Below are positions 45,905 to 60,400 of a DNA stretch of 64,000 nt, one piece after another. This stretch comes from Anaeramoeba flamelloides (lineage: Eukaryota > Metamonada > Anaeramoebidae), in assembly GCA_027625915.1 (NCBI GenBank), contig JANTQA010000047.1, positions 20,088,001 through 20,152,000 on the forward strand, in the 5' to 3' direction. Position 1 is the stretch's first letter, and every line of letters begins with the position of its first letter. Under the pieces are notes generated by a model. That model saw only the letters and a list, made by a program, of their open reading frames with translations. It was not told the DNA's origin and searched no databases. The position numbers were made by a program, and so were the translations under genes.

Positions 45905-48059
45905 CATTGATAAAAAAAAAAATAAATAAAAGATTTCTCAATTTCCCAATAATTCAATTTTTAAAAAAAATAAATAAAAGCAATCACAATTATCCAAAAA
46001 ATCAAATTTAAAAAAAAAAATTACTTGTTTTTTGATTTTAAAATTTCCAAAGGGTTAAAATTCTTCAATACAAAACAAATTGTTTTCTAAAAGTACACAA
46101 TCAATTTAATTTGATTTTATCAATTTTTTGGTTATTTTGTAACTCTCTCTTTATTTGACAAATAAAAGATTTTGTAATATTATAGAGATGATAAGAACCT
46201 GTTTGAGAAATAGAAAACAATTATCAAGATCTCAAAAAGTGAGAAAGAGTTACACTTTAAAATCAACATTGATGTTTTCAAAATTATATAAATCACAACA
46301 ATTCAAATTGGAAATTGAATACCGCTCTTTGATATTTTTGTAAAAATATCCTCGTTTTTTGATCTTTGATTTTTTAGAGATCAATAATACACTTCATATT
46401 GGTTAGTTTTTGATTAGGTATTAAGTACTCATAAAAATTAAAAAATTTTTTTTTTTCCATTTCAGAAAATTATTTTTCAATGCAATTACTCAACCCTTTA
46501 ATAACTTTATGATCTTCAATTAAAAATTTTAAATTTAATTCTAAAAATATTAGTCAAATTAGGCAATCATATTTCTATGTTGAAATCTGAAAACTTTCAA
46601 AAATATTTTTCTCATTTTGAACAAGGCTATTTCATTGTTGACTGGTTAAAGATTCTTTTGAAACATTTATGATCACATTTTTTTAAACTTACTTTTAAAA
46701 AGTTTTCAAAAACAAATTTTAACCACTTAGTTTATGTGGTAAAATTTTCTTTCAAGAAGGGGCACAGATTAGATTCTGTAGAATTTTAATTAATTGTTTT
46801 ATTATTATTATTAATATTTTTCAGAAAAATATTCACCTAATCAGCTAAAGGTGATTTTCTTGAATTTTTTGTTTACTTCTTAAAATCAATTGATTTTAAG
46901 AAGTAAACATAAAAATCAAGAAAATTTAACAGCTATTTTCCAGAATTCAAAAGAATTGATTAAAATATTTGATTTTACCTAATTCTTTTAAACCCTCGAA
47001 ATCCTAAACTGCTTTTTTATTTTTTTATAATTTGAGGAATAACATATATTTTATTAAATTTTTTCAAATTCTGGAAAAACTAAGCGCATTTTTTTTAATT
47101 TTTGAAATCAAAAGAAAATTAATAAATTTTCTTTTCTTAAATTCAAATTAAAAAAAAACTAAACAGTAAAATTTTTTTAAAAAAACGGAACAACTTTAAT
47201 ATTAAAATAAAGAAAGTTTAAAACTTATCTAAAAAGATATTCTTAAGTTTATGATAAAAATAAAAGAAAAACAAAATTTTTAATTCTACATAAAAAAAAG
47301 TTCAATTTACAAATAAATTAAAATTCAAATTTTTTCTCACTGTCTAAATAGTTCAAACAATTTGGATTAAAGAAATAATTCAAATTAATAAAGAATAATA
47401 TTTCAGATATAAATCAAAATAATCACTATTTGTTTTGTTATTAGTTTATTATAAATAAGTTTTGGAATATTTATTGAAATTTCGAAACGTAAATTTAGAA
47501 ATTAGGTTAAAAATGAAATTAAATTCCTACCTTCAAAATAAATCTCTTTAAGAATTCAATTTTTAATTATTTTCACTCAATAAAATGCTTTGTATTTGAA
47601 AAATTTATAAAAAAATGAAATTAAAAACTTAAAAACAAATAAATCACAATTATTGAAAAGAGTATTACATATTTTATAAAACTGAAATCTTAAATGAAAA
47701 TTTTTTAACAAGAAATTTTTTACCAATCAATATATGAAATTTTAAAATATTATTTAGTTAATAAGAATATATAAAATTTAAATAATTTTCATTGAAAAAA
47801 ATTACTGATCAAGAATAAGAATCCTACATAAATAATAAAAAATAAATTTTTGAAAATATTGAAAAAAATGATAATCACTTTTTTTATTCGGAGATTGAAT
47901 TATTTGATAAAGATATCAAATCCTTAAAATAACTTAAATCGACTAGTTTTCTGTTAGTATTTGTTTGATGAACCAATAATGGTCTTTATTTGTTCGATTT
48001 GGAAAAAAGCTACCTTATTATATTCTAAGTTTGGTCTGAAAGGACGAAAAATATGATAT
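45905..48059. other. Spacer with palindromes
   Basis: No gene supported; 46155-46343 is open but has no recognisable domain. It contains a perfect 38-bp palindrome at 46871-46908 within a larger stem, followed at 46930-46990 by a decayed copy of the CCAGAATTCAAAAGAATT hairpin. A further single arm AAATTCTGGAAAAACTAAG lies at about 47068. Confidence 0.45.
46852..46926. repeat. Stem with perfect 38-bp palindromic core
   Basis: 46871-46908 reads the same on both strands (half-site GTTTACTTCTTAAAATCA). Flanks TTTTCTTGAATTTTT and AAAAATCAAGAAAA extend the stem. The centre AAAATCAATTGATTTT also occurs at 56469-56484 in a second imperfect palindrome. Confidence 0.75.
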
Positions 48060-48610
48060 TATCCGAAGTGATATAAAACGATATTAAGGAGTTCTAAGAA
48101 CGACGGTTTATATCATCTTAGCACCAGAACATTCCATTTTTTTGAGTCTGAAAGGAGATCTAAAACGAAGATATTATAACACGATGAGTGTTGAACTAAT
48201 GAAACAATATGAATTTATTTTTATTTTTTGGAACAAAGGATCTAAATTAAAAAAATAAAAAAACAACAAATAAATTAAATAAAAACAACTAGTTTGTAAT
48301 TTTTTTAATGGAACTTTGAAGAACTGTCTATCAGTTTGACCTTTTACTCCCAATGGAGTCTATAAAAACATTGAAGTTAAATTTTACATTTTCATCATCG
48401 GAGACAAAACTTGTTTTAAATTTTATAGAGACAAACTAGATCGTCTATAATGCCAATGAGATCTATCTATCCTTTTATTTACCCATTTGTAAAGCAATAT
48501 CGCAATATCGATCAAACATAAAAACTTGCATGCACCCGGTGTTTTTAATAGTGAATAATTTTGAGCATTCATCAATAATTTCTTGACTTGACAGAGTATA
48601 ATAAAATTTT
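48060..48610 (-). mobile_element. Second copy of the decayed DNA-transposon repeat
   Basis: Direct copy of 3180-3720 with numerous changes and stops. Shared strings are GAAACAATATGA, ACTTTGAAGAAC, GGAGACAAAACTTG and AGAGACAAACTAGAT. The transposase-like minus frame visible in the other copy is broken here. Confidence 0.45.
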
Positions 48611-49178
48611 TTTTTTTTTATTTTTTTTATTGTAATTTAAGGGAGGAGTTTAGAATTCCTCTTATAAATGGTCTTTTCTCTCTTTTTTTCAAAGAAAAAA
48701 GAGAAGAAATAATTTTTTTTTTTTCAAAAATGATATTTCTTTTTTTTTAAAAAGAGAAAAAACCAATGTTTGTAAGTAGACATTTTTATTAATAAAGATT
48801 GGGAATTTATTCATTTTCCAAACATCCTCCCAATTATAAAGCACTTTTTATTTGGCTTTTAAAGAACAAATATTTTCATTACCTAAGACCAAAATATTTA
48901 TTCAATTGGTTTGATTTTGAGACATTCTTTAATCTCACTGTTATAAATTAAAAATGCTACAAAAAAATTTTGGTTAAAGTCTTGTAAAATAACTTAAAAT
49001 ATCATATTTAAAGTCAAATTTCCGAGGTTAAATACTTCTCATTTTACTTAATTAGGGTTTGAAATAATAAGATTAGAAAATTTTCTAACTGGATCTAATG
49101 ATAAAATTAATTCTTAGAGATTTTCCACAAGCAACTACAATACTATCTTTGAACTTTTACAAGAGCTAATCTAAACAT
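48611..49178. other. AT-rich spacer
   Basis: Nothing recognisable; long T and A runs and no open frame of note. Confidence 0.4.
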
Positions 49179-50860
49179 TTTTTCAGTAAAAGGGGCCTGT
49201 TTTTTTGAAGTAAGTGAACTTATTCTATGAGTTTACTTCATTATTCTTCTCAAAATAAAATTTTTAAGTTTTAGATCAAAATAATTTAAAATCATTTTTT
49301 CTAAATGTTTTTAATTTTTTTATTTTTTTTGATTTTCTTTTTTTTTTTTTTTTTCAAAAGGTAATTTCAAAAAAAGAAAAAAATATACGAAACTCCAAAT
49401 TAACATACAAAAAAATGAGGCTTTGTAATTTCTTTAAAAATTTATACCTTTATAATTAAAAAATCATATTGTCAAAAATTTTAATTTTCTAAAGAAATTG
49501 AGAAATTTTCTACCAGAAGCCCATATGAAAGGGTACACAATTTATTTTAACATTGTTTTTTTTTTTTTTTTTTTGAAAATTATGGTTTGTTGTACGTAGT
49601 TCTATTTTTGAATCTCAACCCAAATTGGAAGTTTTTTATTTATATTTTTTTCGAAACAATTGTATATTTGAATGGTTCTTGTAAAAAAGCGAATTTTTCA
49701 TTTTTCGCTTGGATTAATTTGAGTAAAATGGAATTTATTTCTAATCGAAAGTTCTCAAAAATTATTTACTTAAATATTCACACACCAAAAATCCGAACGA
49801 CTGAAAAAAAAAACCCAATTTATTGAATTTTTTAACAAAATATTTAACCACATTTGAATTTAACCCATTATTAATGTTTTCAATAAATATCCATTTTCAT
49901 CCAAACAAAAGAAAAAAATATAAAAAGAAAAAATATAAATCTATTTGTACAAAATAACGAAACAAGCTAGAACAAAAAATCTATTGTAAATTTGTTGAAA
50001 TTTCACCAACAATTATTGATCTCTCAAATGATAAGATACCTTCAATCAATTTTATGAGATTTTCCTATTTAACTGAACTCAACAATAATCTTCTAGCGCC
50101 ATCGAAAAAAAAAAATTTCAGATCCAACTTAACAAGTACATATCTGAAAAAAAGGAAATTAAAAAAAAAACCAAAAAGACAAAAAATAAAATAGTTTGGA
50201 AAATCAAAATTATTCCCAAATTGAATTTAAAGTGCAGTATTGTTATTCTTTCAACTGTTTAAACTCTGTAATAAAATTTTTGGAATTTAGTTGAAAAACT
50301 TCAACTCCATTTGCATCAAAGGGGACAAGCGAAAAATGAAAAATTCACTTTTTTAATTGGAATCACAAATTAAGATTGTTTAAAAATAAGAGAAATAATA
50401 AACTTCGGATTAGAATCAATTTTAATTAAAGGAATACCTGGATAAACCATAAATTTCAAAAAAAAAAAAATATTAAAAAAATTTTTGAACCCGTTTTATG
50501 GGCTTCTCATTGAAAATTTCTCAATTTCTTTAGAAAACTGAAATTGTTGACAATATGGTTTTTGAATTATAAATATATGAATTTTAAAAGAAATTGCAAA
50601 ACCTCACTTTTCTTTATGTTAATTTGGAGTTTCATATATTTTTTTCTTTTTTTTACATTGATTTTTTAATAAAAAAATAAAAAAAGAAAAGAAGATGAAA
50701 AAAAAAATCAAAAAACAATAGAGAAAAAAATTATTTTGAGAAGAATAATTCAGATATAAAACTTAAAAATTATATTTTGAGAAGAAGAATAAATTAAACT
50801 TATAGAATATGTATAATTTCTTCAATAAAACTGGACACCTTTGACTGAAAAAGAGTGTAT
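49179..50860. mobile_element. Fold-back element of the CAGTCAAAGG family with nested MITE
   Basis: The left end has TTTTTCAGTAAAAGGGGCC, the right end CCTTTGACTGAAAAAGAGT. The arms are inverted copies: CGAAACTCCAAATTAACAT (about 49388) against ATGTTAATTTGGAGTTTCA (about 50618, written in part), and TTTCTAAAGAAATTGAGAAAT near 49488 against ATTTCTCAATTTCTTTAGAAA near 50515. The centre holds an inverted copy of the TTTGGACACA MITE at about 49779-50290. The right arm matches 62265-62760. Confidence 0.55.
49779..50290. mobile_element. MITE, TTTGGACACA-TIR family, copy 3 (inverted)
   Basis: Reverse-oriented, degenerate copy of 5554-6098 and 25818-26345. It shares, inverted, TTTGTTGAAATTTCACCAAC, AAATGATAAGATACC and AACTGTTTAAACTCTG. 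Its terminal repeats have lost several positions (CACACCAAAAATCCGAACGA at the left). It lies in the middle of the larger fold-back. Confidence 0.6.
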
Positions 50861-53016
<2,156 letters not shown>

Positions 53017-53160
53017 TTATACCTCCATTTTTGATTTTTCAATCTTAAAATTTGATAGAAATATTTTTCTTTTCTTATATAACTTCTCAAAAATGAATTT
53101 TCCTTGAACAGTTTCCTTTTTATGTAGACTTCTTTCTACATCTACAGCATCTTCTTTTTT
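53017..53160 (-). CDS. ANK-BTB-RRM gene, exon 5 (end of RRM)
   Basis: After acceptor TTATCTTAG it reads KKEDAVDVERSLHKKE and VQGKFIFEKLYKK, ending SKMEV and TAA. This is the second half of an RNA-recognition motif: a strand, the DA-containing helix and the closing strand. The exon is 48 codons and begins in phase 0, matching the upstream exon. Its composition is K/E-rich at the end. Confidence 0.7.
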   Translation of the reverse strand, partial: KKEDAVDVERSLHKKETVQGKFIFEKLYKKRKIFLSNFKIEKSKMEV

Positions 53161-53322
53161 CTAAGATAATAAAAAATAGTTAAAAAATAATAAAAAAATT
53201 CGTTTACAAAAATTTTTTCCATGAAATATTTAACTTTATGATTTTTACAAATCCACATTTTTATAGATTGACATAAAAATTAAATAGAAAAAAATAAAAA
53301 AAAAAAAAACGTATGATTTTAC

Positions 53323-53466
53323 ATAGTATTTAATATAATATTTGGATATTTTTGGATCATATCTAAAAGCTTGTAAGTCTCCATATTTTTCTAATTCTTT
53401 CTTAATGGCATCTTTTTCCAAATTTCCTGTATAAATAATAAACCTCACTGCTTTATGAGTTCCATA
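53323..53466 (-). CDS. ANK-BTB-RRM gene, exon 4 (start of RRM)
   Basis: YGTHKAVRFIIYTGNLEKD then KELEKYGDLQAFRYDPK and YYIKYY, followed by donor GTAAAA. The order strand (FIIYTGNL), helix, GD-L strand, YYIKYY strand is that of an RRM. The RNP1-like strand has Tyr residues at the usual aromatic positions and resembles the second RRM of Mei2-type proteins. The acceptor AAAAAG|TAT is chosen because it keeps phase 0 and avoids a stop just upstream. It might instead be a separate small RRM gene whose first exon I cannot see. Confidence 0.65.
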
Positions 53467-53654
53467 CTTTTTGAGAATTGATTAAAAGAATTTTAAATTA
53501 TAAAAAATTAAGTTAATTTAAAATACCAATATTAATAAATTCAGAATCAGTAAATACCAATGGTTTATATTTCAGAAATATAAATAAAAAAAATTTTTTA
53601 TCAAAGAAATTATCAGAAAATTAACTCGTAAATATGTTATTAAAAAGAATTTAC

Positions 53655-54401
53655 CTGTTTACAGAAATTTTTTAATATATATGGAATACTTGATTTTTTA
53701 TTCATTTGAAAATATTCTCTTGCATCTCTTAATTTTTCGTTTGCATTATAATGTTTATCTATATCCATTGGGTCAATGACTCCTAGATAAAAATATTTGA
53801 TCAATATTTCCAATGTTTCATCATCAAATCTTTGATCTATTTCTAAAGTTTTTGTATTTTCTTCCATGATATTAAAGAGTTCTCTAAATAACTCTGAACG
53901 AACAAGAAGTATAAATTTATGAACAGGTATTTGAACTTTATTATGTGAAATCAATACAAAATCATTTGTTTCATTCCTTGTGAGATATAGTTTATTCAAA
54001 TCCAAAGCTAATGTTTTTTTCTGATAATCATCAATATCAAGTAAAAACAAGATTTCTTTTGTTTTACTATTATCGTCTTTGATTTTATCAGAATAAATCC
54101 AGTTTAAAAAAAATCTTCAATTTCTGTTTTTTGAATAATTCTCTAAAACCTTTTGAATTTCTTCAACTGATTTTCCAATACGCAACTCAAGAATAAATTT
54201 ATGAACATGTAGATCTTTGATTGTAACATCTGTATGCTTGCCACTTTTGTAAATGCTTTCAAAATCATTTGAATACGTATTAGAATAAGAATAAATAAAT
54301 CTTTCAATTTGAAATTGCTTAAAATCATATCTTTTAAAACTGTTAATAGAAATTCCATACATTTCCCGAGAAAATCTTTCTTTTGTAACACCACAACTAT
54401 C
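53655..54401 (-). CDS. ANK-BTB-RRM gene, exon 3 (two BTB domains)
   Basis: Starts after ATATATAG with DSCGVTKERFSREMYG. BTB 1 contains SGKHTDVTIKDLHVHKFIL, lacks much of the usual core and passes to WIYSDKIK. BTB 2 is complete: NDFVLISHNKVQIPVHKFI, LLVRSELFRELF, DETLEILIKYFYLGVID. It ends FCKQ|GTAAAT, a good donor; reading on gives only five more codons. Between the BTBs (about 54093-54142) an A-run and a T-run are together three bases longer than a smooth reading would need, leaving a short out-of-frame patch with one TGA. The frame is the same on both sides. BTB domains dimerise and recruit cullin-3. Joining to the ankyrin exons is by phase 0 on both sides and is a prediction. Confidence 0.75.
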
Positions 54402-55229
54402 CTATATATAGATATATAGATATATAAATATTAGTTATCAATCAAATAAATATTAAAATGTGCTTCTTTCACAAATGAACTAATTTTTCCTTATTTTTCT
54501 TTTACTTCCACTGAATTCCAAAACCTTGAAATTATGAATGAGAAATGAAAAAAGTAACAATAATTCAATTAAAAACATTGAGAAACATGGGATATGCTTT
54601 TTCTTTTTTAATTTGAGATTTTCTAAAAACTTACAATGAAAATATATATTTTGTTACTTTCCAAATATCTAAATAGTTATTCATACACAACATCCCATTA
54701 TTAAATGACTTAAAGGAGTTTATTTCTCTTTTTATTGTACTTACCTTTTAATAATCTTCAGAAAAAAACAAAACAAGATACCTTTGGAAATATTTAGACA
54801 GATTATTTTTATTATTCAAACTACAAAAAAAAATAAAAAAATCATAAAATTTTGAAAATATAAAAAAAAATCAAAAAGTTTTGGAGATAAAAAGGAAATG
54901 AGAAAAAAAGATCTACATAAATATTAATTGGTAACCTAACTGAAAATTCAAAGTAAGGTCTATTAATAAAAGAAAAAAATAAAATAAAATAAAATTTGTT
55001 TTTTGAATACTACTATCTTTTAGTCAGGATTTTTATTTTGGATTAATTAATGATTAAAAATTTGTTGAAAAAAATTGATTTATTTTTTTTATCTCTAAAA
55101 AAACTCATTGGATTTCGATAAAAAAAAAAACGATCCGAAATTTTTTTTGTTGATTTGATTGAAAAATAATCTATGAATTATCCATTTTTGTTAATTTATT
55201 TTTTCTTTTCATTGATTTGACTTTACATT

Positions 55230-55560
55230 TTTTTTTTGTGAGGTTCCTAATTAACAACCCTGTTTAACACCCCCCCTGTTTTTCCAAATGATAAATATCA
55301 TATACTCTTTAATAAGACTATTTTTAAAGCTCGTGAATTTTCATATTCAAAATAACCCATTTTTTCATAACAAGAGTTCAACTTGATATCCAAAATTTAT
55401 TTTAAAAACAACTCTCAATTTCCTTAAACTCGTTAAAGATCAAAGATAAATCAAATTTTTTAAAAAATTTCAATTTCTTAATGTGAGTGTCCCAATGTAA
55501 AAAATTGAAAAAATTATTATTTTCAAACCCCAGATATTTAAAAGTATAATAATAATGCAA
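55230..55560 (-). mobile_element. Possible LINE reverse-transcriptase remnant
   Basis: On the minus strand near 55260 the DNA translates to NRGGVKQGC, the conserved GVKQGC box of LINE reverse transcriptases, then a stop. No FADD box follows, and the remaining stretch has several stops. A KYLGF string lies upstream rather than downstream, which is the wrong order for one intact element. Very decayed if real. Confidence 0.3.
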
Positions 55561-56436
55561 AGATACGGATTTTAATTTATATAAGGAATTTTTATTTTTA
55601 TTTTTTGATTGGTGAATTTGGAATGTGTTTATTTAGTTAGTAAAAGGAGTAATTAAAGATGATTAACAAAAAAAAAAAAAAAAAGATGTGTAGGAAAAAT
55701 AGTTAAAATAATATAAGAATAAAATAATAAAAATATCAGTTGGAAATAAAATACCAAATTTGTATATTATCTCTATCTTTGTATTTTACTAGATTTAATA
55801 GTAAACTACTTTCGAAAAATAAGGGTCCAGTTTTTCAAATTATACTCACTAAACTAATTATATGAGGAACCCTGTAAATAACAATCAATAAACTAGAAGT
55901 TGATGGATAATCATCAGAAGATTAAATACTAACAAGGTGTCTTCTTTAAAAATTTTTATACGTTGAAAAAAATCTATTTCATTTTTTGTACAAAAATTTG
56001 GCTAAAAAAATCATCCAAAATTTTACAACATCTGGATATTATCGAATTTTTTTTTGGTTGTAAGAGTAATTTGATTGAGAATTAAATTGAAATTTTTCAT
56101 CATGTAAAAATATTAAATGTAAATCAGTGAAGAAAAATTGACATCTGAAAATATTTTATTGAAGAAACTAACAAACAAAAAAAAATCAAATTGTCATCTG
56201 ATTGTTTGAAAATTTTTTTTATTTTCTTCCAATTTTTCAGTCAAAAGTTTGGTTAGTAAATTATGAAGTAGAAAATTTTATTTAAATTACATCATTAATC
56301 AACTGCCCAACATCATATTGAAATCCAAGGATTCTAGAACGAAATCTCGAAATTTGGGCCCCTATTTTTTGAATTTAGTTTATATGGCAAAATTAAAGAT
56401 TTTATTACATTCTTGTGAATCCTGCAAAAAAGTACA

Positions 56437-56520
56437 GTTAAGTTTTCCTTTTTTTTCTATTTACAGGAAAATCAATTGATTTTCAGCATAAAAATAGAAA
56501 AATTAGAAAAACACCGTTAA
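56437..56520. repeat. Imperfect palindrome with AATCAATTGATT core
   Basis: GTTAAGTTTTCC at the left and GAAAAACACCGTTAA at the right pair imperfectly. CTATTT..CAGGAAAATCAATT faces AATTGATTTTCAGC..AAATAG. The 18-bp core 56467-56484 is a perfect palindrome, and its central 16 bases equal those of the palindrome at 46871-46908. Confidence 0.6.
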
Positions 56521-57293
56521 ATTTTTTTTAATGTAAGTTAGAAAATTTATTAAAATCAGGTTTTTTGTTGATAAAAGTGGTAGACTAGGTTTTCTTTTTT
56601 CTAAAGAAATAAAAAGAAAATTCAAGAAATGTTCATTTAATTTCTGTATATATATATATATAAAACTAAGGCCCTCTTGAGCAATGTTTTACTTTACTAA
56701 TTTGAATTGGGAGGGGGTTAGTTAATCATTTCTCTTAAAAATATAACCCAATTCATACATCGAGTGGGGGTATTGTTCTAGTTATCATACAGTTTGGATT
56801 TTGTTGAATAGTAAAATAATTACAAACCAAACAAACAATTTCTCAAAAGTAGTATTGATTTTATAATGTTTGACCGAAGTACAATTTTAAAATAAATATG
56901 AGAAACTTTTTGGGAAAATGATAAATATTAAAAAATAATATACTTAAAGAGATTTGAACGCTATAATTCAGATTGTAAAGTTTAATACTATAATACTGTT
57001 CTATTATTGGTTCTAGAAGTAAAAATATATTCATCTTGTCATTACTTTGATTCTAAAAGCACATTTTAAGAATATTTGAAAAAAAGAAAAAATGAAAAAA
57101 TGAAAAAAAATTACCAACTTTTTGTATGATATAAATAATATAATATTTCAAAAGGAAATTTAATTTGATAAATATTAAAAATAAAAAATAAAAAAATAAA
57201 TTTAGCATAAAGATTTGTGTTTCGTTTAGAAAAGAAACTCTTCTATAAAGAAATAATATAAAAGAGAAATTTAGTATAAAAATGTAGACTTAC

Positions 57294-57398
57294 TTCAGTA
57301 ATGTGAGATTCAGCACCATAATTCAGTAACATTTGAATTATTAATATTTTGTTTTTTTTTGAGTATTTATTAGATTTCTGAACTATATCAACTAGATA
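57294..57398 (-). CDS. ANK-BTB-RRM gene, exon 2 (ankyrin repeat)
   Basis: A 35-codon exon between acceptor AAAAATAG and the canonical donor GTAAGT: YLVDIVQKSNKYSKKNK then ILIIQMLLNYGAESHITE, a clear ankyrin helix pair end (MLLNYGAE). It is separated from exon 1 by a 93-bp intron and is in phase 0 at both ends. It is too short to show as a long open frame but is well supported by motif and splice sites. Confidence 0.8.
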
Positions 57399-57491
57399 CT
57401 ATTTTTTTAAAAAATTTGTAAAAAATAAAAATAAACAAATCAAACTAAAGTAACTATAAATATTTTAAAAAAACAAATTAAAAATGAATAC

Positions 57492-60400
57492 TCTTTGCAA
57501 AAAACTAGTTTTGACATATGCACCAGAAACCAATATTTTTTGAATCCAATTAAATCCAAGACCTTTTACTAACAAAATTAATATTGGATAACATTCTTGA
57601 TAAGTCTTACGAAAAGTTTCAATCTTATATGGTACTAGGATTTTTGTATTGACATCTGCACCATTATCAAGTAAAGTTTTGAATAAATTGAAATCTGAAA
57701 AAGAATAGCGAAATAAATACTCAAGTGCTGATTTTTTGCTTGTAGATTTTAGGTTTAGTGAACATTTTAGTATTAATAGTCTTTGAAATATTTCAAAACC
57801 AAAATGATGATATACCTTGGAAAAATAATAAAGAGGATTCCTTCCCTTTTTGTCAGGTAAATTAAAATCAATTTTTAAAGATAAAACATAATTTAAAAAT
57901 TCTGAATCTTTGAAAGAACCAACAAATAAATGATACCAAAGGTTTTTTTTTTTAATAATAATATCATTTGGGTGGACTCCAAGCTTCAAAAAGTGTTTAA
58001 TATAAGATAAATCATTCCAATGATTGTTCTGAAAAAAATTTTCAATTGGAGTTTTCTGATCTTTATCTTTCAACATTATATCAGCACCATTTTCAATGAA
58101 TAGTGTTAATAATGGAATTGGATTGTTAAGGTTTTGTTGACAGATTCTATGAAGTGGGGTTTCTGATTGAATATTAATTAAATTGATATTTAAATTACTG
58201 AGATTATTATGGTCTAATTTATAATTTTCTGTATCCAAACTTGATTTTTCAACTTTTTTATCCAACTTTTCTTTCTTTTTTTCATTATTTATTTCTTTTT
58301 CATTATTTTTTGAATTATTTTCTTCTTTTTGAATTTCCATTACATTGGTTTTTCTAATTTTTATTTCCTGATCATGTGTTACAAATTGAATATTATCCTT
58401 TTTTTGATTCTTATCAATTTCCTTTTTTGTTTTTGTTTTGGTTTCGATCTCTTTTTTGGTTTCAGTTTCATTTTTATTTTGATTTTGTATTTTACTAGAA
58501 TTTAGTATGAGAATTAGAAATTTTATAAGATCAAAGTTATCTTCTGGGTTATTACAGAGTAAGTGTATTATGGAATTTCCTTTATTGTCCATTTCATATA
58601 ATTTTCCTCCTTTATCAATCCATATTTTGATTATTTCAATTGGTATATTTCTCATTTTACAAATCAAATGTAAGGCATTTTCATTTTTTGAATTTTTAAC
58701 TGATAATGAATTATAATTATTTTTCAAAATAGTAATAATTTGAATAAATTTTGGTTTTAAAGATACAAATAAGTGAAATAAAGTTCCATAATTGTTAATT
58801 TTGAGATTTGAATTCGTCCCATTTTGAAAAAACTTGTAAACTATTGATCCTGAGTGTCCATTTGTATTCTTGAGATAGTATAAAATAGGTTGTTGCTTCT
58901 TCATATCCTCTTGATTAAAATCTGAAATGAATTCAAAAAGATATTCAATGAGTGTATTATCAGCCTTTAAACAGAGTATGTGGAATGGTGATACCCCTTC
59001 ATTATTTTGTTCATGGTAAAGTGTTCTATCAATTTTGTTGATCCAATCAAGAAACATTTTAAAATTGTAAATCTTTGCACAATTTTTAGAGAGATTATGT
59101 AAAATAGTGTTACCTTTTGGGTCTTTAAAAGTGAGTTTGTTGTCTAACTTTGATGACAATTCTCGAATTAAACTGATGTCAATACACTGATCGGAACATT
59201 TTGAAATTGACATCAATAATTTTTTATAAACATTTAAATTCTCTTCAGAAAAAAGTTGAGCCTTGAGAATACAAATACACTCTTCTTTTGAAATTTTTTT
59301 TTTATGATCCAAATAAATTTCAATTCCCTCTTTGTTTGAGTTATCTTTTAAATAACATTTCTTTTTATGTTGTAAAAATGGTTTATTAATCATGTCAGTA
59401 AATGGCCCTTCCAGGTTGGAACACAAAATATGAAATGCAGTTTGTTGTGATGTATTGTAAGTTCCTAAATCTATACCAGAATCTAATAACAATTTAATTT
59501 CTGAGATATATTTTTCTGGATTTTTTACACAAATAATGTAAACAAGTTGAATTTGTTTTTTGAAGTAACAACATTTAAATCTATATCACGTTTTAAAAAA
59601 GCCTTTATAATTGTGGTCAATGAACTATTTCTGTTGTAACAACAGAGTAAAAGATAATTTCCCATTGTTCTTGAGTCCAATCCCAATTTCTTTTTTGAGT
59701 TTAACATTAAAAGTGTTGATTTGATTGTATAATTTTTTTCTGTTGAATTTTCATTGTATTTTCCAGATTCAATCATCTTTTGAAATGGTAATTTTCTATT
59801 TTTAAATTTTTGATCTAAATTAATACCATGTTGAATAAATAATTTCAAATACTTATATCCCACACGATTTATTGTGGAAGAGCAAAGCATTTCAATCACA
59901 TAACCATTTTGCTTTGAGATGGCATTTAGATCGATTCCTTTAGTAATCAAATACTTTAAAAATTTAATATTAGATTGAAAAGAATTGCTAGAAGGGCTAT
60001 AAGAAGAAGAATAAGAATAAAATGATGAGACTCTCATAGTTGACAGAGAAGTGTCTTTACCATAATTATATTTGAAAAAATAATGCAAAGAATTGTTATC
60101 ATATTTATCTTTCCAATTAATGTCCAACCCATTTTCTAAAAATAATGATAAAAGAGAACACATGTCACTATCAATTTCAGAAATATACTTTTTTAAGAAA
60201 ATTTCAAAAGGTGTTTTGTGTTTGTCATTTGAAATATTGGGATCAGCACCATTTTTAAAAAGAGTTATTAAGAACATCTTCAGAGTTGAATTTGAAGCAC
60301 ATTTGTAATTTTGAAGAAAAGTCATAAATGAATTATTCCCCTGTTTATCTTGTAGATTGACATTGGCACCCATAAGAAAAAATTGTTGGAGACACTCAAT

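Larger units (their letters stand above)
54402..57293 (-). other. 2.9-kb region between ankyrin and BTB exons (probable intron)
   Basis: If the gene model holds, this is an intron from GTAAGT to ATATATAG on the minus strand. It contains a weak reverse-transcriptase remnant near 55230-55560 and the palindrome at 56437-56520. One possible extra open stretch after TTTCTTTATAG (about 57250-57106, minus) runs to a stop without recognisable domain and might be an alternative last exon of the ankyrin gene. Confidence 0.45.
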
